From Lentibacillus sediminis (GTDB lineage Bacteria; Bacillota; Bacilli; Bacillales; Amphibacillaceae): a stretch of DNA of 64,000 bases. Shown here piece after piece: positions 53,465-62,133 of the stretch. Positions within the stretch are counted from its first letter, which is position 1; every line of letters starts with the position of its first letter. Both the position numbers and the translations under genes were made by a program. The notes below the pieces were generated by a model. It was not told where the DNA came from. It searched no databases and saw only the letters and a list, made by a program, of their open reading frames with translations. The DNA is taken from the NCBI RefSeq assembly GCF_002763455.1, contig NZ_NIXK01000007.1:124001-188000 (forward strand), read 5' to 3'.

Positions 53465-53905
53465 ATGAGCGAAAACTTATCCCTGAAATCCTTCGTTGTC
53501 TTAATGAAATCCGCGAAATACATGCAGGAAATCGTCAAAAAAGACATCAGCAGCCACGGCATGAAAATCTCGGATTTCGCCGTGCTGGAAGCCCTGTACC
53601 ATAAGGGTCGGCAAACTATCCGGCAAATCTCCGAGGCTGTACTGATCAGCACCGGGTCGATCACCTATGTAATTGACAAGCTGGAAGCAAAGGGGCTGCT
53701 TGAGCGGAAACACTGCAGAGAGGACCGTCGCGTTGTCTATATTCACATAACCGATAAAGGCACACAGCTGATGGATGAAATCTTCCCCCAACATCAGCAG
53801 GTGATTGAGGAAATTTTCACAGATATCTCCGACACCGAAAAAGAACAGCTTATTGATCTATTGAAACAAGTTGGAAAACAGGAGGGCAAGGCAAAAGGTG
53901 AATAG
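53465..53905 (+). CDS. MarR-family transcriptional regulator
   Basis: A 146-residue winged-helix regulator: DFAVLEALYHKGRQTIRQIS, then SITYVIDKLEAKGLLER and the wing CREDRRVVYIHITDKG (near 81-96). The ligand is unknown; no cysteine in the sensing position typical of OhrR is visible (the single cysteine is in the wing). The aldo/keto reductase gene directly upstream might be a target. Ribosome binding site GGAGCGAAAGAG precedes the ATG. Confidence 0.85.
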   Translation: MSENLSLKSFVVLMKSAKYMQEIVKKDISSHGMKISDFAVLEALYHKGRQTIRQISEAVLISTGSITYVIDKLEAKGLLERKHCREDRRVVYIHITDKGTQLMDEIFPQHQQVIEEIFTDISDTEKEQLIDLLKQVGKQEGKAKGE

Positions 53906-53959
53906 AAAATGCTTTCCAGGGTTAGCAGACCGGTGAAGCCAGCCTTGTTCGGAAACTTT

Positions 53960-54180
53960 TTGCGCGAGTTGTCGTACGGGGCGCGCGACTCTGGACGATG
54001 TTCGCGCGATAGGACGTTGATGCCGCGCGATTTGTGGTGGTGTCGCGCGATTTGAAGCGGTGGCCGCGCGATTTTGTGGCGGTGCCGCGCGAATTGGGCC
54101 ACTCCTCGCGCGACTTTAGATGACACTCGGCCGACTTGGAGTTTCGTTCGCCCGACTTGGAGTGGCGCTCACCCAACTTA
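53960..54180. repeat. About ten 21-base degenerate tandem repeats with CGCGCGAYTT core
   Basis: Units begin with CGCGCGATTT or variants (CGCGCGACTT, CGGCCGACTT, CGCCCGACTT) at spacing of 20-21 bases from about 53960 to 54180, with variable remaining bases. This differs in sequence from the 20-base GAAGTT arrays but not in length or location between genes. No gene lies in 53906-54231. Confidence 0.85.
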
Positions 54181-54194
54181 ACAGCCCCTCAACG

Positions 54195-54231
54195 AAAAAA
54201 CTGTTCTGCCCCACAGGCAAAACGGTTTTTT
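54195..54231 (-). terminator. Terminator of the Ca/Na antiporter gene
   Basis: AAAAAACTGTTCTGCC pairs with GGCAAAACGGTTTTTT; it abuts the antiporter stop codon at 54232. Confidence 0.85.
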
Positions 54232-55188
54232 CTAATTCCGAATAATAATATACACCAGGTAAACGATGTAGATAATTGCTAGTATCAACCCTTCCCGCTT
54301 GCCAATCTTGAAGTTGGTCCGGGAAAATACCATGAGCAACACAGTGAGCCCAATCATAATAAGGACATCAGTGAATACTACTCCGTTCACCGCAAGCGGA
54401 CTGATTACCGAAGAGGCACCAAGGACGAACAGGATATTAAAGATATTGCTCCCAACAATGTTTCCCAGCGCAATCTCGCTTTCTTTCTTCAGTGCAGCGG
54501 AAATGGAAGTCACCAATTCCGGCAGCGATGTACCGACGGCAACAATCGTCAGCCCGACCAGCGTCTCACTCATCCCAAGGGAATAAGCGATTTCCGTTGC
54601 ATTGTCCACGACCAGATCCCCGCCGAAAATAATCGCGGCTAGACCCAGCAGCGTAAAAAGTATGTTTTTCCCCCACTTCAAATCCTTAGAGCCAGTATCT
54701 TCTTCTGCGTTATTCCGGCTCCGCAAACCAATCTCGATCACATAATACATAAAAATCGACAGAAACAGCAGGAAAATCAACCCGTCACTGTGGGTCAACA
54801 GATTCTCGCCAACACCCTGCAGCATAATATCTCCCATCAGAACGAGCAGCACCACACTGGCAAGCAGGGTAAACGGAATCTCTTTCCTTATCGTCTCGTT
54901 TTCCACTTTCAATGGATACAAAAATGCAGCCACCCCGACGACCAGGGTAATGTTGAAGATGTTACTGCCGACCACATTTCCCAGTGAAACCTCCGCATTC
55001 CCTTCCAATGCGGCAATAATACTGACCGTAGCCTCAGGAGAACTGGTACCAAACGCTACGATTGTCAGCCCGATCAAGATGGGCGGAATACGCAAGAGCC
55101 TCGCAATATTCGAGGATCCATCCACGAAATAATCCGCTCCCTTGATAAGTAAAGCAAATCCAGCAATCAACAACACATATGCCATCAT
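54232..55188 (-). CDS. Calcium/sodium antiporter (CaCA, YrbG family)
   Basis: A 318-residue membrane protein with about ten hydrophobic segments in two inverted halves. The alpha repeats hold GTSSPEATVSIIAALEGN (near 48-65) with VVGSNIFNI, and GTSLPELVTSISAALKK (near 218-234) with IVGSNIFNI, the ion-binding GTS-PE and GSN motifs of cation/calcium exchangers. It would expel calcium in exchange for sodium or protons at the cell membrane. The start follows AAGGAAG. Confidence 0.9.
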   Translation of the reverse strand: MMAYVLLIAGFALLIKGADYFVDGSSNIARLLRIPPILIGLTIVAFGTSSPEATVSIIAALEGNAEVSLGNVVGSNIFNITLVVGVAAFLYPLKVENETIRKEIPFTLLASVVLLVLMGDIMLQGVGENLLTHSDGLIFLLFLSIFMYYVIEIGLRSRNNAEEDTGSKDLKWGKNILFTLLGLAAIIFGGDLVVDNATEIAYSLGMSETLVGLTIVAVGTSLPELVTSISAALKKESEIALGNIVGSNIFNILFVLGASSVISPLAVNGVVFTDVLIMIGLTVLLMVFSRTNFKIGKREGLILAIIYIVYLVYIIIRN

Positions 55189-55345
55189 AACTTCTTCCTT
55201 TTCTGGTTAAAATTCCATACCTTATCCATACCCGAATTCTGGATGAATATTCCTCCAGATATATACGAGTCAAATGAGAGAAGGTTTCAAAATTGCTGGA
55301 ATGAGGGAAACCGTGCCTCTATGGAGATACGGCTTTGTCATCGAC

Positions 55346-56122
55346 CTATTTGGTTGTATTGTATATATCCTGCCATTCCGCTTGTTGATCCTTCCAGACG
55401 TGTTGCCTGTTCAGTAATTTAAAATACTCGACTCGAGTAACATGATAAAAAGCCAAGCTTACTGTAATTCCAATAATAACGACAATAAAGCCAACCATAA
55501 ACCACAGGATAAAAAGGGCGAATAATCCCATCAGGGACCGTTTATGCCCTTTTGTCAATTGAAAACTCCGCCGGATGCTTCGGAACATCCCCACTTTTGG
55601 CTGTTCATAAAGAATATACATAGCCTGGGACAATCCCAAAAACATCCATACACAAAGAGCGAAAAGGAGCAAAACAGTCACAAACCCATAATCAATGAAA
55701 ATGGCAGGTCCATTTATCATTAGGGACAAAATCAAGATCCCGCCGACAATCCCGATAAAATACATAAGTAATCCAATCACACCAGTAACAATAAACCCTT
55801 TATATAAAAGGCTCGGGTGTTTAAAACTGTACAAAAAAGGCCGGAAAAAGCGTTTCTCTTCGTTTGTGATACCATAAACATAATCAATAATAGCAAATAC
55901 CAAAATACTATTAACAAAGGAACCTGGGATAATCCGAATAAAATCAGCGGTTGAGAAGGAAAAAAGACTTGCTGACAGTCCATCCTCTCCAAAATGTACC
56001 GACGACATATATACGTTCCCTAGAAAGAACATTCCAACATAACATAGAAGAATAAAAATGACTGAGCTAATCCAATTTCCCTTAAGAATTCTGAGTGCTG
56101 CTTTCTCTGCTGTTCGAACCAT
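55346..56122 (-). CDS. DUF975 family membrane protein
   Basis: A 258-residue protein with five or six hydrophobic segments. The opening (AALRILKGNWISSVIFILLC) and the SIRRSFQLTKGHKRSLMGLF block near 185 are typical of DUF975 proteins, whose function is unknown. The ATG at 56122 follows AAGGAGG at 6 bases. Confidence 0.75.
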   Translation of the reverse strand: MVRTAEKAALRILKGNWISSVIFILLCYVGMFFLGNVYMSSVHFGEDGLSASLFSFSTADFIRIIPGSFVNSILVFAIIDYVYGITNEEKRFFRPFLYSFKHPSLLYKGFIVTGVIGLLMYFIGIVGGILILSLMINGPAIFIDYGFVTVLLLFALCVWMFLGLSQAMYILYEQPKVGMFRSIRRSFQLTKGHKRSLMGLFALFILWFMVGFIVVIIGITVSLAFYHVTRVEYFKLLNRQHVWKDQQAEWQDIYNTTK

Positions 56123-56263
56123 AGATCCTCCTTGGAAATTTTAGTAAACACCAGCTATCATAAACTCTTTGTATCTTATGTACCAACATAAAGACTGCCA
56201 AGGCTCTCTAGACAGTTATAACTATGCCGTAATTTTTCTTAATCCTTTTGTTTATTTTTCCAT

Positions 56264-56662
56264 TTATTCCTTAATCAATTCTCTTAACATGGAGGTTTGC
56301 TCTGCTGATATTTCATATATTCTAGGATCACTATTGGAGTCTTTACCACGAATAAAATAACTTTTTTCACCTTCATTACTTAACTGCAAACCAATTACTC
56401 CTCTATCATTGCTTGCATATTTAAATTTTATGCTAAAGTTAGATGTAGGTACCACACTAATATCCTCTACCTGAACTCTATTAACATTGTATACAGCTTC
56501 TTCAAATTCTTCATTTAATGTTGTAACAATGCTTCCGCTATCAATTTCATAAATAGAAACGTCTTTCACACTTCTTCCTTCTATTATATTACTTGGTTTG
56601 TTTTGGCATCCTACCAAAACAATTAAAGGTATGATCATAAGTAAAATAATTTTGAGTTTCAT
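56264..56662 (-). CDS. Lipoprotein, function unknown
   Basis: A 132-residue protein with a type II signal peptide: MKLKIILLMIIPLIVLVGC, lipobox LVGC with the lipidated cysteine at 19. The mature part is about 114 residues, beta-rich and charged, with no recognised family. It would be anchored to the outer face of the membrane. The gene for a small membrane protein lies 50 bases upstream on the same strand. Confidence 0.7.
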   Translation of the reverse strand: MKLKIILLMIIPLIVLVGCQNKPSNIIEGRSVKDVSIYEIDSGSIVTTLNEEFEEAVYNVNRVQVEDISVVPTSNFSIKFKYASNDRGVIGLQLSNEGEKSYFIRGKDSNSDPRIYEISAEQTSMLRELIKE

Positions 56663-56714
56663 TTGGATTCAGCCTCGCTAATCCATTTGTGAATTAATAT
56701 CCTCTAACTTTAAC

Positions 56715-56954
56715 TTAATAGAAATTCCGTATATATAACTCCCCTGCTAAAATAATAATGAGGATTATAAGCCCAATTATTAACGCAATCCCATTTACAA
56801 TTAAAGAAACTATTCCTAATATATTTCCTTTATCCTTTATGCTTAAAACACCGAATACACATCCAAATAAAAGAATTAGCAATGACCAAAAAGAAGTGAT
56901 ATATACTATAATCCCTATCACTGCACATAACACTGATAAATATTTATACATCAT
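56715..56954 (-). CDS. Small DUF4190-like membrane protein
   Basis: A 79-residue protein with three hydrophobic segments and a central SIKDKGNILGIVSLIVNGI motif, the usual pattern of small DUF4190-type proteins. The start follows AGGAGAG at 6 bases. It is probably co-transcribed with the lipoprotein gene. Confidence 0.65.
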   Translation of the reverse strand: MMYKYLSVLCAVIGIIVYITSFWSLLILLFGCVFGVLSIKDKGNILGIVSLIVNGIALIIGLIILIIILAGELYIRNFY

Positions 56955-57342
56955 GCCACTCTCCTAACATTTCACCTCAATTTCTTTAACCCTTGTAATC
57001 TATTTCCAATATTGGAAAGCTTTAATTCCAATTAGGAGTAATCATTCGAAGGTGTAAATGAAATCCGCTTTGACACCTTATTGCTAAGGATTATTTCATT
57101 ATTTGAGGGGGCTCCCTGTTTATTTTATCTGTTATACAGAATACCAGTGATAGATTGGACGTACAATAGACATTCTAACAGTAATGCTTTTGAGTGTTTT
57201 AGTTTAGAGGAAAACCACTCTTAGTGAACCAGAAAACGCCACCAAAAAAGTAACCCAATTTAAGATTTTTTATGTTAGGATGGTAAAATCCGGTTACATT
57301 ATTATCAAATAAATTATATACAAATCGAAAGGAGGACTTTTC

Positions 57343-57788
57343 ATGATTGAACTTCTATGGGGGAACTCTATATTAACAGCAGGGCTGCTAGCGTATTGTC
57401 TCGGATTATTCCAAGTAAGTGTGTACATTATCAAAAAATATAAGGGCAATAGCATTTCAGATTTTCACATTTTCATAATAACGTATCAACGCACCCTTTT
57501 GATAACAGATAAAAAGTTAGCATCCACTTCTATACCTTGTAGTAGTAATAGGGATATTTCTTTGCATGGTAATTACCGGGCAAACTTTACCGGAGGATCC
57601 AACTTTGCACAGGCCATTGTCCTATCATTTAATGAGTTGAGTGGTGCTTCATCTTTATCGTTTCCGCTTTTCTGTTACAAAAAGAAGGGGGCAGTGTCCT
57701 TACACTGTGGAAAAAGGGTTCTTTACTGTGTTTATTAACCGGGGCTGTGTTTGGGGTATTATATTTAATGATATTGTTTTTCTATTAG
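57343..57788 (+). pseudogene. Decayed small membrane protein gene
   Basis: The start is good (AAAGGAGG 7 bases before ATG 57343) and reads MIELLWGNSILTAGLLAYCL with a first membrane segment. After residue 40 composition stops looking like protein. A second membrane part (FIFIVSAFLLQKEGG, then LCLLTGAVFGVLYLMILFFY) occurs in a different frame ending at 57788. The gene appears broken by one or more frameshifts or a small insertion. Family unknown. Confidence 0.5.
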
Positions 57789-57966
57789 CTCTTATTTCAT
57801 TGTTAATTTGTGGATTAAACTTTTATTCAATAGTAATTAAAATTAACAAGGCCAAATCTTAGATGGCTTCAATTTTAATTAGTCCTATTTAACTGATTTG
57901 TACTATAGGATATTATGAATTTAGCATCAGGAATTTACTATCTAAATTTCTAGTTGCTCCAGCACT

Positions 57967-58273
57967 TCACCTTAGTATCCCTTCAAGTTCATTACGCGTT
58001 TCACTCACCCTCCAATATGCAACCAATTCGCTGCGAGTCCTCATCATATTTAGCATCTCGTTTATGTCATCACCCAACTGGGAATCATGCAAAACATAAT
58101 TTCATCAATTTCGTCTACTACTTCCTCAATTGACCATGGAACATTACCGGCTAAGACCAGCGTTCCAGTCAGAGTTCCGTTTAACCTCCAATTGAAATAT
58201 CGTATTCATATTCCGGATTAGCTAGCATTAAATAAAGAACTTTCATCTGTAAAAACAGAATCCGGTCTGCCAT
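57967..58273 (-). pseudogene. Frameshifted small hypothetical gene
   Basis: On the minus strand ATG 58273 opens MADRILFLQMKVLYLMLANP, then stops; later pieces in other frames (GTLTGTLVLAGNVPWSIEEV, then INEMLNMMRTRSELVAYWRV and SETRNELEGILR) read well as protein. Two frameshifts would restore a protein of about 100 residues. No family is recognised. Confidence 0.55.
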
Positions 58274-58332
58274 AAAAAACCCCTCTATTCAGTTATTCAG
58301 CTTTAATCTGTTACTAAATAAAGGGATTTTTA
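58274..58332 (-). terminator. Possible terminator of small membrane gene
   Basis: AAAAACCCCT and AGGGATTTTT pair imperfectly around about 35 bases; on the minus strand it follows the gene ending at 58363. Confidence 0.4.
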
Positions 58333-58362
58333 TTTGTACTATATCAACCACATTAAAAAGTT

Positions 58363-58623
58363 TTATTGCAAATGGAACACAATAATATACCTAACGACTA
58401 ACAACATTGTGATACAAATTAACGTTGTTTTAAAAAATTTATTATGTATTTTATAATCTAGAATCGCTTGAACGACTATTAACATAAAAAACAACCCAGC
58501 CAAACAATAAACAGTAGTATTACTGAGATTGAAAATAGCCGAAATAAACAAGACTGCAGGGCCGAACATTAATTTTGTAATAAAAATATATTCCTGTAAT
58601 TTGGTATATAGTTCTCTCTTCAT
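58363..58623 (-). CDS. Small membrane protein, paralogue A
   Basis: An 86-residue protein with three hydrophobic segments. It is a clear paralogue of the gene just upstream: YTKLQEYIFITKLMFG against YTKLQKYIFTTKFLFG, and IHNKFFKTTL against LHNKFLKANL. No family is recognised and the ribosome binding site is weak. Confidence 0.55.
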   Translation of the reverse strand: MKRELYTKLQEYIFITKLMFGPAVLFISAIFNLSNTTVYCLAGLFFMLIVVQAILDYKIHNKFFKTTLICITMLLVVRYIIVFHLQ

Positions 58624-58670
58624 CCACCATTAAATACAACTCAAAGCTAAATCAACTACATTTAAGCATA

Positions 58671-58940
58671 TTATTGCAAAAGGGACGCAATAATACTCAT
58701 AAAGACTATCAATATTGCTGTTTCAATTAAATTTGCTTTCAAAAATTTATTATGTAATTTAAAATCTATAATCGCTTGTGCAACTATTAATATAAACAAC
58801 AATCCACCCAAACAGTAAATAATGGTAATACTAGGGTTGAAAATAGCCCAAATAAGCAAAATTACAAGACCAAACAGAAATTTTGTAGTAAAAATATATT
58901 TCTGTAATTTTGTATATATATTACTTTCTTCCTCCAACAT
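58671..58940 (-). CDS. Small membrane protein, paralogue B
   Basis: An 89-residue protein with three hydrophobic segments and a short polar N-terminus (MLEEESNIYTKLQKY). I start at ATG 58940, nine bases after GGAGGGG, rather than 58991. It and the following gene came from a tandem duplication; about half the residues agree. Function unknown; small paired membrane proteins of this kind are sometimes immunity proteins, but nothing here proves that. Confidence 0.6.
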   Translation of the reverse strand: MLEEESNIYTKLQKYIFTTKFLFGLVILLIWAIFNPSITIIYCLGGLLFILIVAQAIIDFKLHNKFLKANLIETAILIVFMSIIASLLQ

Positions 58941-59160
58941 TAAAAACCCCTCCAAATATAAGCCAAATATATGGTAATATGAATTATGCATAAATACTTT
59001 GAAAATTATCTAATAATGTGTGACTGTCAAGGTTCGATCTCATTTCAATAGTTAATCAATAAATGAAAAAAATCCATTTCTGATGGAGTTGAAGCGCATA
59101 GAGAAATAAACGACAGAAAGGATTCTTCTATTGAAAATTTACCACAAATGACGTTAGATT

Positions 59161-59307
59161 TCAATTTTTGGTTTTGATTTTGGTTTTCGCAAATTCATTT
59201 ATATTGTATACTTGCCTAATAGTATCTAGTGCTATATCTTGGAAAAAGACCGTTTTCTTACCAGTAACTTCTTTACCCTTTGATTTTTTTCTATACCTTT
59301 CCATCAT
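59161..59307 (-). CDS. Doubtful short ORF, possible remnant
   Basis: A 48-residue frame reading MMERYRKKSKGKEVTGKKTV, then FQDIALDTIRQVYNI. The composition is protein-like but there is no ribosome binding site. It may be a fragment of a lost gene. Confidence 0.25.
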   Translation of the reverse strand: MMERYRKKSKGKEVTGKKTVFFQDIALDTIRQVYNINEFAKTKIKTKN

Positions 59308-59374
59308 GAATAGAGAAAAAGCGGTAATTCGGTAGCTGTTTCTCTATAAATCTCCTATTGTTATGCAAAGAAAA

Positions 59375-59421
59375 GACACGAACCAGTCAGATATGATTTT
59401 ACTGCTGGTTCGTGCTTTTTA
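59375..59421. terminator. Terminator of the amidase gene
   Basis: CACGAACCAG pairs with CTGGTTCGTG with T runs on both sides. On the minus strand it lies about 80 bases past the amidase stop. Confidence 0.8.
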
Positions 59422-59499
59422 TATGGGTAATAAGAAGTCTAGCTTCTTATTTAGAAGGAAAAACCTTACACATTCTCATTTGGGTCACATATATTTCTA

Positions 59500-61554
59500 T
59501 TATCTTGTAATTTTAACGGCATCCGAATAATATACCTGTCCTGTATTATTATTCGTTGTTTTGTACATTATCTGTCCCAAATAATGTGCATGGTCGGTCC
59601 AGTGATCCCAATAATCACTATCCGGATCTACTAAGTGTTTATACTCACACACCTCATAGTCACCGGCTGGTCCAATAATCGATTCATCACTACCAATTGC
59701 ATCATTTAAACTAAGACCAACAATAGTATAACCAATTACTTCAGTTGTTTTTTCATTATTTCTTACCCAAGGTATAGACCGCGCTAATCCTCGTGCCACA
59801 AAACCTTGGACCGAAGCAATCCCTAATAGGGCCAGAGCTATCCCAGCTACTGTGTCATTAAAAGCAGCTTCTCGTATTTCTTCAGCTTCTGCGTGACTAA
59901 CATTTTGAGTCCAACAAGTAATTTCAGGAGGCTGATGCCCTGGAATTTGAGAAGTTCCATGAACCCCACCTACCATAGGTGGTTCAGGTGTTTGCTCATA
60001 AAAGGAATTCTCCACCTGTGTTTTAAAATCATCAAATACACTTAAAAGATTGGCAGGACAGTTTTTTCCACTCCAATAATTATGCGTTACCACATTAGAT
60101 AAAGGAATACTGTAATCAGCCATCAGTTGTCGAACCAATGCAGCTGCATTGCGCCTGGTTTGTGCGAAGTTCCCATCTCTGTTCACACACAACTCAATGC
60201 CAATACTGTTATAATTACCTTCATAGTCTCCAGCATGATATCCTACTTCGTAAATTGGAAGATGCTGATAAATAATTTGTCCATCATCCACAGTATAATG
60301 CCATGATACTGCTCTATCAGTCGTCTTAACATACTGTGCATGCATAGCAGCATCTGCTCCAAAGTCTGTATTGGCAGTTTCATGAATAGTAATATGAGTC
60401 GGGAAACCTTTTTCCATCATTAAACCAACTCGGTTAGCTCTCGTTATAGGGATAAAATCTTGCCTAATAACAAGATCACCAATATTACCACCACCAACCA
60501 AGCCATCTGAACCGCCTGGATTACTAGGAGTACTGCCACCGCCGCTGTTATTTCCACTTAATCCAAGTGACGCTAATGTTTCTGGACCGGCAATACCATC
60601 TACCGTCAAACCATGGATGGTTTGATAACGACGCACTGCATCCTCTGTATCTGGACCAAACACACCGTCCACACCATTATTGGGAGCATTGATGTCCGGA
60701 TAGAAATTATTATCTACCAGCGCTTGCTGCAATTCTCTTACAGCAGGACCGGAGTCTCCGCGGCTCAGTACGCCATCTCCATAACCACCGGACCCGCCTG
60801 TTTCTCCACTGAGACCGAGAGAGGCGAGTGTTTCTGGACCGGCAATACCATCTACCGTTAAACCATGAATCGTTTGATAGCGACGCACCGCATCCTCTGT
60901 ATCTGGACCAAACACGCCATCTACCCCGTTATCCGGTGCATCAATATCCGGGTAGAAATTATTATCTACCAATGCTTGCTGGAGTTCCCGTACAGCTGGG
61001 CCTGAGTCTCCTCGGCTTAAGACGTTATCTCCATAGTCGCCAGAGCCGCCAGTTCCACCTCCCAAAGTAATGCCCAGAGAGGCTAGTGTTGCCGGACCTG
61101 CAATACCGTCGACAGTTAAGCCATGAATTGTTTGATAGCGACGAACAGCATCCTCTGTAGCCAGGCCAAATACTCCGTCTACGCCATTATCCGGCGAATC
61201 AATCTCGGGATAAAAATTATTATCTACTAATGCCTGCTGCAATCTCCGCACATCTTCACCGGTATCCCCTACAGTCAAATAACCCTTACTGCTGCCTCCA
61301 GTGGACGTATCATCCGTAAGCCCTAAAGAAGCGAAAGTCGCAGCACCTGCGATTCCATCCACGTACAATCCATGTACGGACTGATAACGGCGAACGGCAT
61401 CTTCTGTAGCTGGGCCATAATACCCATCAATCCCATAATCGGGAGCATTAACATCCGGGTAAAAATTGTTAGCCACCAATGCTTCCTGCAGTTCTCTTAC
61501 ATTTTCTCCCTGCATATAAGGACTAGTTAAACGTAAAACTCTTCGTGCACTCAT
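59500..61554 (-). CDS. N-acetylmuramoyl-L-alanine amidase with four peptidoglycan-binding repeats
   Basis: A 684-residue cell-wall hydrolase. Four PG_binding_1 repeats of about 80-85 residues cover 8-78, 92-161, 177-247 and 261-332, each with VRELQ/VRRLQ, FYPD and VDGVFGPDTEDAVRRYQ motifs; repeats 3 and 4 are almost identical. A type 2 amidase domain covers about 365-520 with zinc ligands H391, H491 and C499. Residues 530-684 are an unrecognised domain with a hydrophobic stretch. There is no signal peptide, as in phage or contact-released lysins. The promoter resembles two others beside the sigma factor gene. Confidence 0.88.
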   Translation of the reverse strand: MSARRVLRLTSPYMQGENVRELQEALVANNFYPDVNAPDYGIDGYYGPATEDAVRRYQSVHGLYVDGIAGAATFASLGLTDDTSTGGSSKGYLTVGDTGEDVRRLQQALVDNNFYPEIDSPDNGVDGVFGLATEDAVRRYQTIHGLTVDGIAGPATLASLGITLGGGTGGSGDYGDNVLSRGDSGPAVRELQQALVDNNFYPDIDAPDNGVDGVFGPDTEDAVRRYQTIHGLTVDGIAGPETLASLGLSGETGGSGGYGDGVLSRGDSGPAVRELQQALVDNNFYPDINAPNNGVDGVFGPDTEDAVRRYQTIHGLTVDGIAGPETLASLGLSGNNSGGGSTPSNPGGSDGLVGGGNIGDLVIRQDFIPITRANRVGLMMEKGFPTHITIHETANTDFGADAAMHAQYVKTTDRAVSWHYTVDDGQIIYQHLPIYEVGYHAGDYEGNYNSIGIELCVNRDGNFAQTRRNAAALVRQLMADYSIPLSNVVTHNYWSGKNCPANLLSVFDDFKTQVENSFYEQTPEPPMVGGVHGTSQIPGHQPPEITCWTQNVSHAEAEEIREAAFNDTVAGIALALLGIASVQGFVARGLARSIPWVRNNEKTTEVIGYTIVGLSLNDAIGSDESIIGPAGDYEVCEYKHLVDPDSDYWDHWTDHAHYLGQIMYKTTNNNTGQVYYSDAVKITR

Positions 61555-61594
61555 TCCTTCAGCTCCTTAATGTTTTGTAATGTCTTTCTACCTT

Positions 61595-61626
61595 CTAAAG
61601 AGGTATAACTCAGTTGAAAATCAACC
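61595..61626 (-). promoter_or_regulatory. Promoter-like motif A, upstream of the amidase
   Basis: On the minus strand GGTTGATTTTC, 13 bases, then ATACCTCTTTAG. The same arrangement occurs at 61712 (minus) and 61764 (plus). It is 41 bases before the amidase start. It does not resemble sigma-A sites; the neighbouring SigO/RsoA-like factor is the likely reader. Confidence 0.65.
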
Positions 61627-61711
61627 GTGTTCCAAAATTTCCTGAATTTCTTCCTGTGTGCTTTATTATGCTTGCACCATTGTCATCCCTCCTTGTTTTG
61701 CCTTACACCCC

Positions 61712-61743
61712 CTAAAGAGGTATTCATGTGATAAAAATCAACC
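61712..61743 (-). promoter_or_regulatory. Promoter-like motif B
   Basis: On the minus strand GGTTGATTTTT, then ATACCTCTTTAGG, in the same spacing as motif A. Downstream lies AAGGAGGG with only a tiny frame (MTMVQA), so its product is unclear; a leader transcript into the amidase gene is possible. Confidence 0.6.
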
Positions 61744-61763
61744 ATAGAAAGAAAAAAATTCAA

Positions 61764-61795
61764 AGTTGATTTTTTCCGTATTCATCTCTCTTTAG
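61764..61795 (+). promoter_or_regulatory. Promoter-like motif C, upstream of yvrJ
   Basis: AGTTGATTTTTT, then ATCTCTCTTTAG, in the same 32-base layout as motifs A and B but on the plus strand, 21 bases before the yvrJ start codon. Confidence 0.65.
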
Positions 61796-61816
61796 GAAAC
61801 AAGGGGGGAATAAATA

Positions 61817-61978
61817 ATGGAACACGCTAATGATATTGCCATGCTGCTAGGTAACTTCGGCTTCCCTATTCTTGTTTCTGTCTATCTTCTTGTTCGATTT
61901 GAACAAAAGATTGGCGAGCTTACAGAGAAGGTTAATTCCATGGCAAGAATAGTAGAACAGAAAATGAATAACAGATAG
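61817..61978 (+). CDS. yvrJ: YvrJ family protein
   Basis: A 53-residue protein: MEHANDIAMLLGNFGFPILV, then SVYLLVRFEQKIGELTEKVN. One membrane segment (8-27) and a helical tail match the small YvrJ family. In B. subtilis yvrJ belongs to the SigO regulon and sits beside sigO and rsoA, as here. The start follows AAGGGGGG at 9 bases. Function is unknown, possibly in holin-like or envelope roles. Confidence 0.8.
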   Translation: MEHANDIAMLLGNFGFPILVSVYLLVRFEQKIGELTEKVNSMARIVEQKMNNR

Positions 61979-61986
61979 GGGCCTAC

Positions 61987-62018
61987 AAAGGTTAAAGCAA
62001 ATTGCTTTAACCTTTTTT
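61987..62018 (+). terminator. Terminator after yvrJ
   Basis: AAAGGTTAAAGC pairs with GCTTTAACCTTTTTT. It starts 9 bases past the stop codon. Confidence 0.88.
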
Positions 62019-62050
62019 GTTTTGCAATAGAAATTAATTTTATAGATGCC

Positions 62051-62107
62051 TTTACAAATACTAGGATAGCCATTAAAATAGAATACACATTCCCGAATAT
62101 GTGTTCT
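62051..62107 (+). promoter_or_regulatory. Sigma-A-like promoter of the sigma factor operon with hairpin
   Basis: TTTACA (62051-62056) and TAAAAT (62074-62079) are 17 bases apart. Just after lies ACACAT with ATGTGT across eight bases, a small hairpin or operator in the leader. Confidence 0.5.
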
Positions 62108-62133
62108 ATAAAATTTGTAAGGAGGGTTCTACG

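Larger units (their letters stand above)
58941..59499. other. Mostly non-coding stretch
   Basis: It contains a weak 48-codon minus-strand frame (59161-59307) and the terminator of the amidase gene (59375-59421). No other gene is visible. Confidence 0.45.
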
